NCBI GenBank assembly: GCA_027490195.1
Contig: JAIXYN010000021.1
Location: forward strand, 62,001 to 126,000
Direction of reading: 5' to 3'
From: Verrucomicrobiaceae bacterium
GTDB lineage: Bacteria; Verrucomicrobiota; Verrucomicrobiia; Verrucomicrobiales; Verrucomicrobiaceae
DNA: 64,000 nucleotides
Part shown: in pieces, positions 15,177 to 23,960 of the stretch
Layout: every line of letters starts with the position of its first letter
How positions within the stretch are numbered: the first letter of the stretch is position 1
The notes under the pieces: generated by a model
The model's database searches: none
Seen by the model: only the letters and a program-made list of their open reading frames with translations
What the model was told of the DNA's origin: nothing
Position numbers and translations under genes: made by a program

Positions 15177-16262
15177 ATGTCCAGCAGTCTCGGCACACTT
15201 TTCCACATCAGCACCTGGGGCGAATCCCATGGCATCGGCGTAGGCGTCGTCATCGACGGCTGCCCGCCACGCATCCCCCTCACCGTGGAGGACATTCAGG
15301 CCGAACTCGACCGCCGCCGACCCGGCCAGAGTAAGATCGTCACGCCTCGCAAAGAGGACGACAAGGCGGAGATTCTCTCCGGCGTGCTTGATGGCCTCAC
15401 GCTCGGCACGCCCATTGGCATTCTGGTGCGCAACACGGATCAGCGCCCCTCGGCCTACACCGAGATGCAGCAGGCCTACCGCCCTAGCCACGCTGATTAC
15501 ACCTATGACGCCAAATACGGCATCCGTGCTGTCTCAGGCGGTGGCCGGTCCAGCGCACGCGAAACGATTGGCCGCGTGGCTGCCGGTGCCATTGCGCGCA
15601 AGGTTTTGCAGCATTCACTCAGCGGCTACGAATGCCTCGCTTACGTCAAGACGGTGCAGAACATCGAGGCGAAAGTGCCGAAGGGTGCGGAGCTCAATTC
15701 GGCGGTGATCGAATCCAACATCGTCCGCACCTGCGATCCTGTCGCGGCGGAGCAAATGATCGAGCTCATCGAAAAAATTCGCAGCGAAGGCAACAGCGTG
15801 GGCGGCGTGATCGAGTGCGTCGTGCGCGGCGTGCCGTCCGGTTTGGGTGAACCAGTGTTCGACAAGCTGGAGGCGGATCTCGCGAAGGCGATGATGAGCC
15901 TACCTGCGACCAAGGGATTTGAAATCGGCAGCGGTTTCGGCGGCACCACCCTGACCGGACTGGAGCACAACGATGAGTTTTACATGGACGGTGACAAGGT
16001 GCGGACACGCACCAATCGCAGCGGCGGCATCCAGGGCGGCATCAGCAACGGCGAAGAGATCGTCTTCCGTGTCGCCTTCAAACCCACCGCCACCGTGCTG
16101 CGCGAGCAGAAGACCGTGACCAACACCGGCGAGGACACGACCCTCTCCGCACGCGGTCGTCACGATCCATGCGTACTGCCGCGTGCTGTGCCGATGGTGG
16201 AAGCGATGGTGCATCTGGTGCTGGCCGATCATTTCCTGCGCCAGCGCGCGATGAGGGGATGA
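15177..16262 (+). CDS. aroC: Chorismate synthase
   Basis: The last shikimate-pathway enzyme, converting EPSP to chorismate with reduced FMN. The protein has 361 residues from the preferred start [19 protein letters not shown], which matches the family's usual N-terminus; an upstream in-frame ATG at 15156 adds seven residues. Signatures seen: [68 protein letters not shown] and the C-terminal [19 protein letters not shown]. Length is normal. No other aromatic-pathway gene is adjacent. Chorismate also supplies aryl starter units for aryl-polyene pigments, a loose link with the island at 5-13 kb. The next gene starts within five bases of the stop. Confidence 0.97.
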   Translation: MSSSLGTLFHISTWGESHGIGVGVVIDGCPPRIPLTVEDIQAELDRRRPGQSKIVTPRKEDDKAEILSGVLDGLTLGTPIGILVRNTDQRPSAYTEMQQAYRPSHADYTYDAKYGIRAVSGGGRSSARETIGRVAAGAIARKVLQHSLSGYECLAYVKTVQNIEAKVPKGAELNSAVIESNIVRTCDPVAAEQMIELIEKIRSEGNSVGGVIECVVRGVPSGLGEPVFDKLEADLAKAMMSLPATKGFEIGSGFGGTTLTGLEHNDEFYMDGDKVRTRTNRSGGIQGGISNGEEIVFRVAFKPTATVLREQKTVTNTGEDTTLSARGRHDPCVLPRAVPMVEAMVHLVLADHFLRQRAMRG

Positions 16263-16266
16263 TGTG

Positions 16267-16959
16267 ATGCGGTGGCTTGCCTGGCTCTTCACCGGCACCA
16301 CGTGCCTAGCTGGCTATGGCGGGCCGTTGCCAGAGATCAAGGTAGGAGCCAGCCACCAAGAAATGGTGATCCATGGGCCGCCAAGGCTGCCGGAAGGTGG
16401 GATGTGCCAGACTTTTCTGGTCGGCACCGTCACGGAGGTCTCTGCTGAAGAAGACCGCCAGCCGCAGAGGATCAAGCTCTCTGAGTCCTGCACACTGCAT
16501 GTCGAATCTGCCTATGGCTATTTGTCGCAGGTCGGCGGTATTCAAACAGCGGTGCTCAAGGCCAGTTACGAGCAGTCGCCCTATGTGCCTATTGAGGAAG
16601 ATTGGGGCAAGCTGTGGCACTTCAAAAAGGGGCAGAAGCTGATCGTGATGCTGCATCTTTGCGAAGGGGAGCCTTGTTTTAATGTCGAGGAGCTGATGGT
16701 TCTCAACCAACACACGGCCAGTCTGCCGGACATCCTGCGCCGAACTGCGCTGCTTCCGGAGGAGTTCACGGATGAGGATCTGGAAGTGCTCAAACAGGCT
16801 TCACCATTCCTGCATCAGCAGTTTCTCTCCCATATCATCGGAGACCGTACAAAGTCTGGAGAAGTGGCGAGGCTGCGGCGCGAGTCACCGATAGCCATCG
16901 CCGGCTTCGCCGCCTTGGTTGTTCTGGGCATCTTCATCATCCGCAAAGTATTGAAGTGA
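16267..16959 (+). CDS. Hypothetical exported protein with C-terminal membrane anchor
   Basis: Not recognised. The 230-residue protein starts MRWLAWLFTGTTCLAGYG, a short signal sequence; GTG 16264 directly before the ATG could also be used. The middle contains beta-rich sequence with FLVGTVTEVSAEE and four or five cysteines that could form disulfides, somewhat like TIMP/OB-fold-type secreted domains (inference only). The C-terminus has one hydrophobic helix, AIAGFAALVVLGIFIIRKVLK, so the protein would be tethered with most of it outside. It follows aroC closely and may share its transcript. Confidence 0.72.
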   Translation: MRWLAWLFTGTTCLAGYGGPLPEIKVGASHQEMVIHGPPRLPEGGMCQTFLVGTVTEVSAEEDRQPQRIKLSESCTLHVESAYGYLSQVGGIQTAVLKASYEQSPYVPIEEDWGKLWHFKKGQKLIVMLHLCEGEPCFNVEELMVLNQHTASLPDILRRTALLPEEFTDEDLEVLKQASPFLHQQFLSHIIGDRTKSGEVARLRRESPIAIAGFAALVVLGIFIIRKVLK

Positions 16960-17062
16960 TATGCGTCGGTGATGGTGGAGCCATCCATGGAAAGCGTGGG
17001 CGTTTGAATGTTCCGTCACAATTTCCACGTGAGAAGCGGCGGCTTTGACGCGTTCGAAACTC

Positions 17063-18325
17063 ATGCGTCCAACCCTTCTCAGTCTTCTTGCCCTCGGCCT
17101 GATCCACACCGCCAGCGCCCAGCAGCCGCAATGGTTTAAGGGCAACACGCACACGCATTCGCTCTGGAGCGATGGGAATGACTTTCCGGAGATGATCACC
17201 GACTGGTACAAGCAGCAGGGCTACGATTTCCTGGCGATCTCCGACCACAACGTGCTCCAGGCGAAAGAGGTGTGGATGAGTGAACCGTCGATCGAAAAGC
17301 GCCGCCGAATCCTGGGCAAGACCACCATGGAAAAGTACCTCGCACGCTTCGGTGCTGACTGGGTGACGACGCGTGAAAAAGACGGCGTGACCGAAGTGCG
17401 GCTGAAGAAGCTGGAGGAGTACCGGCCCAAGTTTGAAGAGCCGGGGAAGTTCCTCATCATCCAGGCGGAGGAGATCAGCGCTGGCATGGGCAAGGTGCCC
17501 ATTCATCTGAACGCGGTGAATCTGCGTGAGGAGATCAAGCCGGTCAAAGACCTCACCAGCATTCAGGAGGTGCTGCGGGCGAATCTTCGAATGGTGAACG
17601 AGCAATCCCAGCGACTGGGCGTGCCCATGCTCTCGCACATCAATCATCCGAACTTCCAATGGGCGCTCTCCGCCGAGGACATCGCGGCGGTGGTGGAGGA
17701 AAACTTCTGGGAAATTTACAACGGGCACCCCGGCATCAACTGGCAGGGCGATGAGTCACGCATGGGCCATGAGAAAATCTGGGATGTAGCCAACACGCTG
17801 CGAATTGCCGAGTTCAAGGCACCGCCTCTTTATGGCATCGGCACGGATGACTCGCACCGCTACCACGGTGAGGAAAACGGCCCTGGTCGTGGCTGGGTGA
17901 TGGTACGCGCCGCCAAGCTCGATCCTGCTGAGATCGTGAAAGCCATGAAGGCGGGTGATTTTTATGCCTCCTCCGGTGTCACGCTGGATGATGTGAGCTT
18001 CAAGGATGGCGAACTGCGCATCCGCATTCATGCGGAGCCCGGAGTCACCTACAGCACGCAGATTCGAGGCACCTTGCAGGGCTATGACGCCACGACCCGC
18101 GCTCTTCCACCGGTAGCAGGCGATCTGCATTCACCACGCCTGCTGTATTCCGATGACGTGGGCAAGACGCTGGCGACCGTGGAAGGCGCGGAAGTGGTCT
18201 GGAAACCCAGCGGCAAGGAGCTGTATTTCCGCGCAGTCATCACCTCTTCCAAGCCGTATGCGAAACCCTCATTTGAGGGCCAGAAGGAAATGGCGTGGAC
18301 GCAGCCGATGGGGTGGAAAAAGTAG
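17063..18325 (+). CDS. Secreted PHP-domain phosphoesterase-like protein
   Basis: A protein of 420 residues with signal peptide MRPTLLSLLALGLIHTASA; start ATG 17063 is preferred over a TTG at 17045. PHP motif I is GNTHTHSLWSDG, with motif II-like FLAISDHNVL, LSHINHPNFQW in the middle and YGIGTDDSHRY as the late DxH motif. These residues would bind two or three metals. PHP proteins include DNA polymerase exonucleases and histidinol phosphatases; this secreted branch is typical of Verrucomicrobiota and Planctomycetota and has no known substrate. The C-terminal part (after about 320) looks like a beta domain. Convergent with the next gene. Confidence 0.85.
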   Translation: MRPTLLSLLALGLIHTASAQQPQWFKGNTHTHSLWSDGNDFPEMITDWYKQQGYDFLAISDHNVLQAKEVWMSEPSIEKRRRILGKTTMEKYLARFGADWVTTREKDGVTEVRLKKLEEYRPKFEEPGKFLIIQAEEISAGMGKVPIHLNAVNLREEIKPVKDLTSIQEVLRANLRMVNEQSQRLGVPMLSHINHPNFQWALSAEDIAAVVEENFWEIYNGHPGINWQGDESRMGHEKIWDVANTLRIAEFKAPPLYGIGTDDSHRYHGEENGPGRGWVMVRAAKLDPAEIVKAMKAGDFYASSGVTLDDVSFKDGELRIRIHAEPGVTYSTQIRGTLQGYDATTRALPPVAGDLHSPRLLYSDDVGKTLATVEGAEVVWKPSGKELYFRAVITSSKPYAKPSFEGQKEMAWTQPMGWKK

Positions 18326-18331
18326 GGGCTA

Positions 18332-18931
18332 TTACCGAATTCTCATGCCCTGCATGCGGCCCTGCATGGCTTCGAGCATTGGGGCCATTTCCAGCTTCAT
18401 GGAAAGGGGAGCCTCTTTAAAGAAGAGGCCCATGTCCTTGGTGAAGGATTTTTCAAAGCTGGCCGCGTCCTGGTCTAGCATGATCTGCATCTCAGGATTC
18501 TTGGCGGACTTCTTTTTCATCTCGCGCTGAATGCCGCCGATGATGCGGCGGCGGTCTTCGGCGGGCAGTTTTTCCAGACCCTTCATCACGGCTTTGAAGT
18601 TCTCTTCCACGGTGCGGTTCACATACTCGCCCTTTTCCTCATCGGTCAGCGATTTGAAAAAGCGGTCCATGGTCTCCAGTCCGTCTTCACGCATCGAGCT
18701 GCGCTGGTTGAAGTCCAGCTTGATGACGGTGTTGATGACCTTGTCGAGGTAGGCTTTGCGCGGGGACTCAGCGAGGTCTTCATCCGCCAGCCAGGGCGCA
18801 TCCGCCATGAGTGCGAGCGTCTTCTCTGACGAAAAAACCGAATCTTCGGTCACCCACATGACCACGCCCACACCGGCCCACACGAGGGCGAGGAAGGCGG
18901 CAATCTGGAACCAGAAGCGTTGGAGCGGCAT
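18332..18931 (-). CDS. Hypothetical membrane-anchored protein
   Basis: Not recognised. A 199-residue protein with one N-terminal membrane helix (FWFQIAAFLALVWAGVGVVMWV, about 6-27) and a charged helical body with repeated Glu/Lys/Met stretches (KGLEKLPAEDRRRIIGGIQREMKKK). The C-terminus, APMLEAMQGRMQGMRIR, is basic. The body would be periplasmic if the N-terminus is inside. It lies six bases downstream of murJ on the same strand and is probably cotranscribed with it, which hints at an envelope role but no more. Confidence 0.72.
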   Translation of the reverse strand: MPLQRFWFQIAAFLALVWAGVGVVMWVTEDSVFSSEKTLALMADAPWLADEDLAESPRKAYLDKVINTVIKLDFNQRSSMREDGLETMDRFFKSLTDEEKGEYVNRTVEENFKAVMKGLEKLPAEDRRRIIGGIQREMKKKSAKNPEMQIMLDQDAASFEKSFTKDMGLFFKEAPLSMKLEMAPMLEAMQGRMQGMRIR

Positions 18932-18937
18932 GGCCGG

Positions 18938-20638
18938 TTACTTCTTGCCAAAGCGGCGGCCTAGCAACGAGAGAAATTCGCCGGACTCCTCCACCTTGAG
19001 CTTCTTGGTGACGGCGAAATAAGCGGCGGCGGCGATGCCGATGCTGACGCCGAGCCCGGCGCAGCGCAGCATGAAGTTCAGGTGCGACCAGTCTGCCATG
19101 ATCGTGTACTTCGCCGTCAAACAGACGGCGGACATGGCGGCAATGCCGATGATGAGCTTGATCAGCGATTGCACCAGAGAGCCTGTTTCGAGCCCGTCGG
19201 CAAACTTGCGCATGCAGAGGTAGAGCGTGAGGAAATTGAGCGAGAGACCCACCGCCGTGGCCCAGGCGAGTGCGGTGTGGTCCCAATGGAAGACGAAGAC
19301 GGTGATGGAGTTTACGGCTGCGGTAAAGATGATGACGCCGATGCTGACCATCATTGGGATGAAGCGGCGGTTGATGGTGTAGAATGCTGGCTGCAGCACT
19401 TTGATGGCAGCGTAAAAGATCAGGCCAAAAGCATAGGCCTGGAGCGGTGCAGCGGTGTTTTGCACGTCCACGGCCGTGAATTTGCCATGCTCGAAAATGA
19501 CCGAGATGATCTCCTGCGAAAGGAGGGTGAGGCCGACGGCGCAGGGCAGTGTGAGGAAGAGCACAAGGCGGAGACCTTTGGCCAGAGCCGAACGAAACGC
19601 CGGGCTCATGCCTTCGGTGGCAAGCCGGGAAAGCATCGGCAGCGTGACGGTGGCGACGGCGACACCGAATAGGCCAAGCGGGAGCTGCTGCAGGCGTTGG
19701 GCATTTGCCAGCCAGGCAAGCGCGGACTCCTTGCCCGGAGTGTAGGAGGCGAAAATGGAATTGAGCAGCACCGCGACCTGCGTGCCGCTGGCGGCGAGCA
19801 TGGAGGGCCACATCAAGTGCAGCACCTCCTTCACTGCCGGATCTTTGCAGCCGAAGTCGAAGCGGAAGCGAAAACCGACGCGATGGAGTGCGGGAAGCTG
19901 CACTGCCAGTTGCAGCACACCACCGATCAAGGTGCCGATGGCGAAACCGGTCAGACCTTTTTCAGTGACATGCCCGTCGCGGAAGCCGGGATCAATGAAC
20001 CATGCCAAGACGACACCACCGACGATGCAGCCAAGATTGAAAAACGCCGAAGCAACGGCGGGAATGAAGAACACCTTCTTCGAATTCAGCATGCCCATGA
20101 CCAACGCGGTGACGGACACCAGCGCGATGAACGGGTACATGATCTGCGCAAGCCAGATGCCGAGCACTTTGGCTTCTTCACTGAGACCAGGCGTCAGGAT
20201 GCGAAAGATGACCGGCGAGAGCAGCACGCCGGCGATGGCCACGATGCTCATGAACCACATCGAGAGAGAGATCATCTTGCGCCCGAGTACCCAGGCGGCT
20301 TCATCGCCCTCGGTCTTCATCTTCTTCGAGAATGTGGTAACGAAGGCCGTGGAGAGCGCGCCTTCAGCAAAGAGGTCACGCAGCATGTTCGGCGTGCGGA
20401 AAGCGGCGGTGAAGATACCGGTGAAGGCTGAGCCGAAGAAGCCGTTCAGCATCTGATCCCGCACCAGACCGAGCACGCGGCTGCAAAGAATGGCAATGGA
20501 GACGACCCCGGTGGATCGTGCCGTAGAGCCAGCCTCTGGCTGGCGGTCAGTAGGGCGAGCCTCCGGCTTGCTCTCTGGATCCACTGCAGGCAAGCCAGAG
20601 GCTTGCCCTACGGGGCCTGATGAATTTGCGTCTTTCAT
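18938..20638 (-). CDS. murJ: Lipid II flippase MurJ
   Basis: A 566-residue MOP-superfamily flippase with about 14 membrane helices that moves lipid II across the inner membrane for peptidoglycan synthesis. Signatures: SIAILCSRVLGLVRDQMLNGFFG at the start of helix 1 region, FRTPNMLRDLFAEGALSTAFV, and LPQ-type loop sequence QRLQQLPLGLFGVAVATVTLPMLS. Length is slightly above the usual 510-530. The excess is a 44-residue N-terminal leader that is encoded by two REP palindromes and is rich in Pro, Ser, Arg and Glu. The ATG overlaps the stop of the RAYT gene (ACATGA). Translation may instead begin at a downstream codon; no strong internal site is evident. Confidence 0.94.
   Translation of the reverse strand: MKDANSSGPVGQASGLPAVDPESKPEARPTDRQPEAGSTARSTGVVSIAILCSRVLGLVRDQMLNGFFGSAFTGIFTAAFRTPNMLRDLFAEGALSTAFVTTFSKKMKTEGDEAAWVLGRKMISLSMWFMSIVAIAGVLLSPVIFRILTPGLSEEAKVLGIWLAQIMYPFIALVSVTALVMGMLNSKKVFFIPAVASAFFNLGCIVGGVVLAWFIDPGFRDGHVTEKGLTGFAIGTLIGGVLQLAVQLPALHRVGFRFRFDFGCKDPAVKEVLHLMWPSMLAASGTQVAVLLNSIFASYTPGKESALAWLANAQRLQQLPLGLFGVAVATVTLPMLSRLATEGMSPAFRSALAKGLRLVLFLTLPCAVGLTLLSQEIISVIFEHGKFTAVDVQNTAAPLQAYAFGLIFYAAIKVLQPAFYTINRRFIPMMVSIGVIIFTAAVNSITVFVFHWDHTALAWATAVGLSLNFLTLYLCMRKFADGLETGSLVQSLIKLIIGIAAMSAVCLTAKYTIMADWSHLNFMLRCAGLGVSIGIAAAAYFAVTKKLKVEESGEFLSLLGRRFGKK
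20522..20612. repeat. Pair of GTAG-headed REP palindromes inside the murJ 5' end
   Basis: Two short palindromes in opposite orientations. The first is CGTAGAGCCAGCC, loop TCT, GGCTGGC at 20523-20544. The second, on the minus strand, is CGTAGGGCAAGCC, loop TCT, GGCTTGC, occupying 20590-20611 on the plus strand coordinates. Each has the tetranucleotide GTAG at the foot of a 7-bp stem, the hallmark of REP sequences recognised by RAYT transposases. They are translated as part of MurJ residues about 10-40. Confidence 0.8.
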
Positions 20639-21360
20639 GTGAGTTTAATGCGTGATTCAACCTGATCCACCTGCGCACCGGCCTGACTTGGATTGTCCAC
20701 AATGTACTTAGCGAAGCGCCAGAGGGAATCTGGATCACGCACGATGTGGTCATAAGTTTCGTGCTGCCAGACATCGCCGCTGCGTCCCATGTGCTTGTTG
20801 ATTTCATGGGCGCTGAATGATTTCCATGAATGCAGAATTTTGCCGAGGTCAAAGCCGGGGCGTGGTGTCAGCAGTGCATGGACATGGTTTGGCATCACCA
20901 CCCAGGCAACAAGATCGTAGCGATGGCTGTCGAAATGTTTCAAGGCGCTTGCAACGATTTTAGCGAGCACAGGATCGCGGAGAATGCATGAGCCATGACC
21001 GGCATCGAGCCACTGCTGGATTTTTTCCGAGAAAAGCTCCCGGTATTCTTGTCTCTGCTCAGGCGGCCAGGGTTCTGGATGGCTGTCCAACCATTCGCCA
21101 CGGGCTTTTCTCAGTGCGGCGAGCTTTTCCTGAGGCAGGGAGTCGTGGAGACGAAAGGTGACGAAGTAGGTGCGGCCCTCTTGACGCCAATGGGGAAGGT
21201 TGCGACGTGTGACATCGATATTCGCACGTGGATCGAAGTACGTGAAATCATCGAAGAGGTTGAGGGGCGATGTTTGCAATCGGGGCGATGATGGGGCGGA
21301 TGGGACGAACTGCAACCGAGACGGTTGCACTACGTGCGATTGCGCTGCGATGGACTGCAA
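20635..21360 (-). CDS. REP-associated tyrosine transposase (RAYT, Y1_Tnp family)
   Basis: A 241-residue HUH single-strand transposase relative. The HUH motif is MPNHVHALL (H159 and H161) and the likely catalytic tyrosine is Y203 in WQHETYDHIVRD. The family-typical opening FDPRANIDVTRRNLPHW and TYFVTFRLHDSLP are present. RAYTs bind and cut REP palindromes that carry GTAG at their foot; matching palindromes lie on both sides of this gene (20522-20612 and 21311-21379). The first 35 residues are encoded partly by the upstream REPs, and a GTG start further in is possible. The stop overlaps the murJ start. Catalytic residues look intact, so it may be functional. Confidence 0.9.
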   Translation of the reverse strand: MQSIAAQSHVVQPSRLQFVPSAPSSPRLQTSPLNLFDDFTYFDPRANIDVTRRNLPHWRQEGRTYFVTFRLHDSLPQEKLAALRKARGEWLDSHPEPWPPEQRQEYRELFSEKIQQWLDAGHGSCILRDPVLAKIVASALKHFDSHRYDLVAWVVMPNHVHALLTPRPGFDLGKILHSWKSFSAHEINKHMGRSGDVWQHETYDHIVRDPDSLWRFAKYIVDNPSQAGAQVDQVESRIKLT

Positions 21361-21379
21361 CCGGGACGGTTGCGCTACG
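21311..21379. repeat. Tandem pair of GTAG-headed REP palindromes upstream of RAYT
   Basis: TGCAACCGAGACGGTTGCAC followed by TACG at 21311-21334, and TGCAACCGGGACGGTTGCGC followed by TACG at 21356-21379, in direct orientation 45 bp apart. Read on the minus strand each is CGTAG plus one base, then a GCAACC/GGTTGC stem around a short loop. They share the GTAG foot and stem layout with the pair at 20522-20612 and the single copy at 29781-29805. The second copy spans the gap between the tsaC stop and the RAYT start. Confidence 0.82.
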
Positions 21380-22418
21380 TGTAGCGGCCGCTGGCGCGTC
21401 GCAGTTTGTCCATCATGGCGATTCCCATGCCATGTTCATGCAACGGTTCTGCAATGATTTCATCGACGCCGAGCTTGTCGAGCGCACGGAGGACGTAAAA
21501 AAAGCGCACGGCGGCTTCGGGGAGCTTGCCGTTGCCGGGGCTAAGCATCATCACTTCCTCCCATTCGCAGAGATTGAGGTAGCCATCCTTTTCTTCGCCA
21601 CGGTAGCTCAGGAGGGCGTAGCGTTTGCCTTCTTCAGGAATGAAATCCTGGGGGCGCTCCAGCAGGCGCAGCGGTGTCTTGGGCGCGTAATGCGAGGCAA
21701 GCTGACCAGGAGCTGCGGTGGCTTCATCGACGACGCTGCGTGAGGCATAGCGCACCTTGCCGTAGAGTTTCAAATCTTCCGCCGTGATGGGTCCGGGACG
21801 CACGATGGTGATGAACATCTTTGGGCTGCCGGGCTCGATCTTGATGATGGTGGACTCCAGTCCAAACATGCAGGCACCGGCATCGACGATGAGATGGATG
21901 CGGCCATCAAGCTCAGCGTGCACCGCACTGGCGGACGTCGGGCTGATGGAGCCGAAACGATTTGCGCTGGGGGCGGCGATGGGTTTGCCGAGGTCGGTGA
22001 TAACGCGGCGGAAAATGGGATTGGAACTGACGCGTACGGCGACGGTCGGCAGCCCGGCGGTCACGAGATCGGGAACGATGGGCTTCTTGGGCAGCAGGAT
22101 CGTGAGAGGGCCTGGCCAAAAGCGCTCGACCATTTTCTTCAGCGTCGCAGCGATTTCCGGCGGCACATCGGCCACGAGGTCGATCTGCTCCTTGCTGGCG
22201 AGATGGACGATGAGCGGGTCAAAAGTCGGGCGCTCCTTGGCTTCGAAGATTTTCGCAACGGCTTCCGCATCGAGCGCATTGGCCGCGAGGCCATAGACGG
22301 TTTCGGTGGGAAGGGCGACGATTTCGCCCTCACGCAGCAGACGGACGGCCTCATCGACCGCCTGGTGCATCAGCGGGGGCTGGTCGGTGGGCAGAACGGC
22401 GGTGACGTAGGTGGGCAT
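21375..22418 (-). CDS. tsaC: L-threonylcarbamoyladenylate synthase (Sua5 type)
   Basis: A 347-residue protein that makes threonylcarbamoyl-AMP from threonine, bicarbonate and ATP for the t6A37 tRNA modification. The YrdC domain shows EIVALPTETVYGLAANAL, KERPTFDPLIVHL, FWPGPLTILL and IAAPSANRFGSISPT. The extra C-terminal Sua5 domain (about 230-347; GQLASHYAPKTPLRLL) makes it the long Sua5/YwlC form rather than the short TsaC. The start MPTYVTAV at 22418 is followed by a normal N-terminus. The stop lies within the REP at 21356-21379. Confidence 0.95.
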   Translation of the reverse strand: MPTYVTAVLPTDQPPLMHQAVDEAVRLLREGEIVALPTETVYGLAANALDAEAVAKIFEAKERPTFDPLIVHLASKEQIDLVADVPPEIAATLKKMVERFWPGPLTILLPKKPIVPDLVTAGLPTVAVRVSSNPIFRRVITDLGKPIAAPSANRFGSISPTSASAVHAELDGRIHLIVDAGACMFGLESTIIKIEPGSPKMFITIVRPGPITAEDLKLYGKVRYASRSVVDEATAAPGQLASHYAPKTPLRLLERPQDFIPEEGKRYALLSYRGEEKDGYLNLCEWEEVMMLSPGNGKLPEAAVRFFYVLRALDKLGVDEIIAEPLHEHGMGIAMMDKLRRASGRYT

Positions 22419-22622
22419 GTGGTGGGATGGAAGCGAAGAGGGACTGAAAACGGAGAATTGAAAACTGAAAATTTTAAATTGATCCAGAAGCGGAATGGGA
22501 CGCGAAAAGGCGGGACGAGATTCGAGTGGTTTGGCTCAGGCCATTTGGCAATTCTCAGTTTTCAGTTCCCAGTTTACAATCTCTGAGCGCGTGAAACGCC
22601 GAAAGAATGACCAAACTACCCA
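22419..22622. other. Intergenic region with diverged inverted A-rich repeat
   Basis: No gene seen. The stretch holds GAGAATTGAAAACTGAAAAT near 22460 and an inverted relative, CAATTCTCAGTTTTCAGTTC, near 22549-22568. These are about 70 bp apart. Similar AAAACTGA-type strings are common filler repeats in genomes of this group. It must also contain no promoter for tsaC, which reads away from it leftward and starts at 22418, other than the sequence directly upstream. Confidence 0.45.
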
Positions 22623-23417
22623 TCACAGCGCCGAAGGAACCGTCCCTCCTTCAATCACCGCCCAAGCGTTGTGATTGTGGATGGATTCGTAATTTTCCGC
22701 CTCAACACGGAACCAGGTGATGCGCGGATGCGTCTTGGCTTTCACCGCGATGTTGCGCACGAGGTCTTCGACGAAGACGGGATTATCGTAGGCGGCTTCG
22801 GTGACGAACTTTTCGTCGGGGCGCTTCAGGACGCTGTACAATTCACTGCTGGCGCTTTGTTCAACGAGTTCGAGGAGGTCTTCGATCCAGACGGGTTCGC
22901 TGAAACGAACGGCGAGGGTGACGGTGCCGCGCTGATTGTGTGCGCCACGGGCGCTGATGGCCTTGGAGCAGGGGCAGAGCGTGGTCACGGGCACTTCCAC
23001 GGTGAGGACGAAGTCAGTCTTCTCCTTGTCCGTGTTCACTTCAAAGATCACACCGTAGTCGAGCAGGCCCTCTGCGCCGGTGACGGGGGCTTTTTTGGCG
23101 CGAAAATACGGGAAGCGCATCTCCACATGCGCCTTGTCGGCATGGAGTTTTTTCATCAGCTCATGCGGCATGGCGACGATGTTGGAGACGGTCAGCTCCT
23201 TGCCGTGGGCATGCAGCACCTCGACAAAGCGGCTCATGTGCGTGCCTTTGAACTGGTGGGGCAGATCAACGGCCAGAGAAACGGTGGCGACGGTATGCTG
23301 CACGGCGGCATCACGGTCGCGGATGCTCAGGGGAAAGCGCAAACTACGTACACCCACGCGGTCGATGGGCAGACGTCGGTCGTCGCGTTCGTTTTGCGTA
23401 TCGGTAAGGGCGGACAT
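22623..23417 (-). CDS. folE2: GTP cyclohydrolase FolE2
   Basis: A protein of 264 residues from start MSALTDTQNERDDRRLPIDRVGV; an in-frame ATG at 23450 adds 11 residues and is less like the family. FolE2 (type IB cyclohydrolase) opens GTP to dihydroneopterin triphosphate for folate or queuosine synthesis and can use metals other than zinc. Signatures: GTHMSRFVEVLH, the metal-binding cysteine motif VEVPVTTLCPCSKAIS, GAHNQRGTVTLAV, and the C-terminal FRVEAENYESIHNHNAWAVIEG with its conserved Glu/His residues. No standard folE is seen in the window. Confidence 0.95.
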   Translation of the reverse strand: MSALTDTQNERDDRRLPIDRVGVRSLRFPLSIRDRDAAVQHTVATVSLAVDLPHQFKGTHMSRFVEVLHAHGKELTVSNIVAMPHELMKKLHADKAHVEMRFPYFRAKKAPVTGAEGLLDYGVIFEVNTDKEKTDFVLTVEVPVTTLCPCSKAISARGAHNQRGTVTLAVRFSEPVWIEDLLELVEQSASSELYSVLKRPDEKFVTEAAYDNPVFVEDLVRNIAVKAKTHPRITWFRVEAENYESIHNHNAWAVIEGGTVPSAL

Positions 23418-23505
23418 GGGCTGGAAATGAAACTTCCCACTGCCGCGCATTGCAACAGTGGGAAGCAGATCAAAAAGGGACCCTAAACGGGCAGACCCTG
23501 CAAAA

Positions 23506-23745
23506 TCAGGCCATGAGGTTCACAGCGCGTGAGCGCTTGATCTCACGGACGACCACGCGGTGCAGCCAAGCTGGAAGACCAGTGATACGGCGGGGGATGA
23601 GCTTGCCGGACTCCGTGGTGAAACGGGCGAGCAGTTCAGGATTGGTGTAGGAAATCTTCTCCACCGGGATGTCCACTCGGCGGCGCGGCATCTTGCGATT
23701 CGCGCGACGGAAGTTGGACATGCGTTCTTTGGTCTTCGGTTGCAT
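23506..23745 (-). CDS. rpsR: 30S ribosomal protein bS18
   Basis: A 79-residue basic protein matching bS18: KISYTNPELLARFTTESGKLIPRRITGLPAWLHRVVVREIKRSRAVNLM contains the family core (IDYKDxxxLxxFxxExGKIxPRRxTGxxxxxQRxLxxAIKRARxLALLP type). It binds S6 in the 30S platform. Here it is separated from rpsF/rplI and sits 18 bp downstream of rpmG on the same strand, an arrangement also known in actinobacteria. The FNM-type zinc cysteines of some S18 copies are absent, so this is a zinc-free version. Confidence 0.93.
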   Translation of the reverse strand: MQPKTKERMSNFRRANRKMPRRRVDIPVEKISYTNPELLARFTTESGKLIPRRITGLPAWLHRVVVREIKRSRAVNLMA

Positions 23746-23763
23746 GGCAGTCTAGGGTAAAAA

Positions 23764-23937
23764 TTAGCGGGTTTCGCGGTGAAGGGTGCGCTTCTTCATG
23801 AAGTGATTAAACTTCACCTTCTCAAGACGACCGGGGGTGCGGACGCTCTTCTTGTTGCGCGTGGTCACGTAGCGGGAGGGTGGCATACCTGCGGCTTTCG
23901 CTTCGGTGCATTCAAGGGTGATGATTTCTCGCGGCAT
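23764..23937 (-). CDS. rpmG: 50S ribosomal protein bL33
   Basis: A 57-residue protein, [20 protein letters not shown] at its start, then [20 protein letters not shown] and [17 protein letters not shown]. The sequence RYVTTRNKK..PxRLExxKFxxxxxKxTLHxE is the bL33 core. Only one cysteine is present where zinc-binding copies have two CxxC pairs, so this is a C-minus type, consistent with the zinc-free S18 next to it. ATG at 23937; the gene is 18 bp upstream of rpsR and probably cotranscribed. Confidence 0.92.
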   Translation of the reverse strand: MPREIITLECTEAKAAGMPPSRYVTTRNKKSVRTPGRLEKVKFNHFMKKRTLHRETR

Positions 23938-23960
23938 AAATTTGGGGGGCAGAGGCTAGG

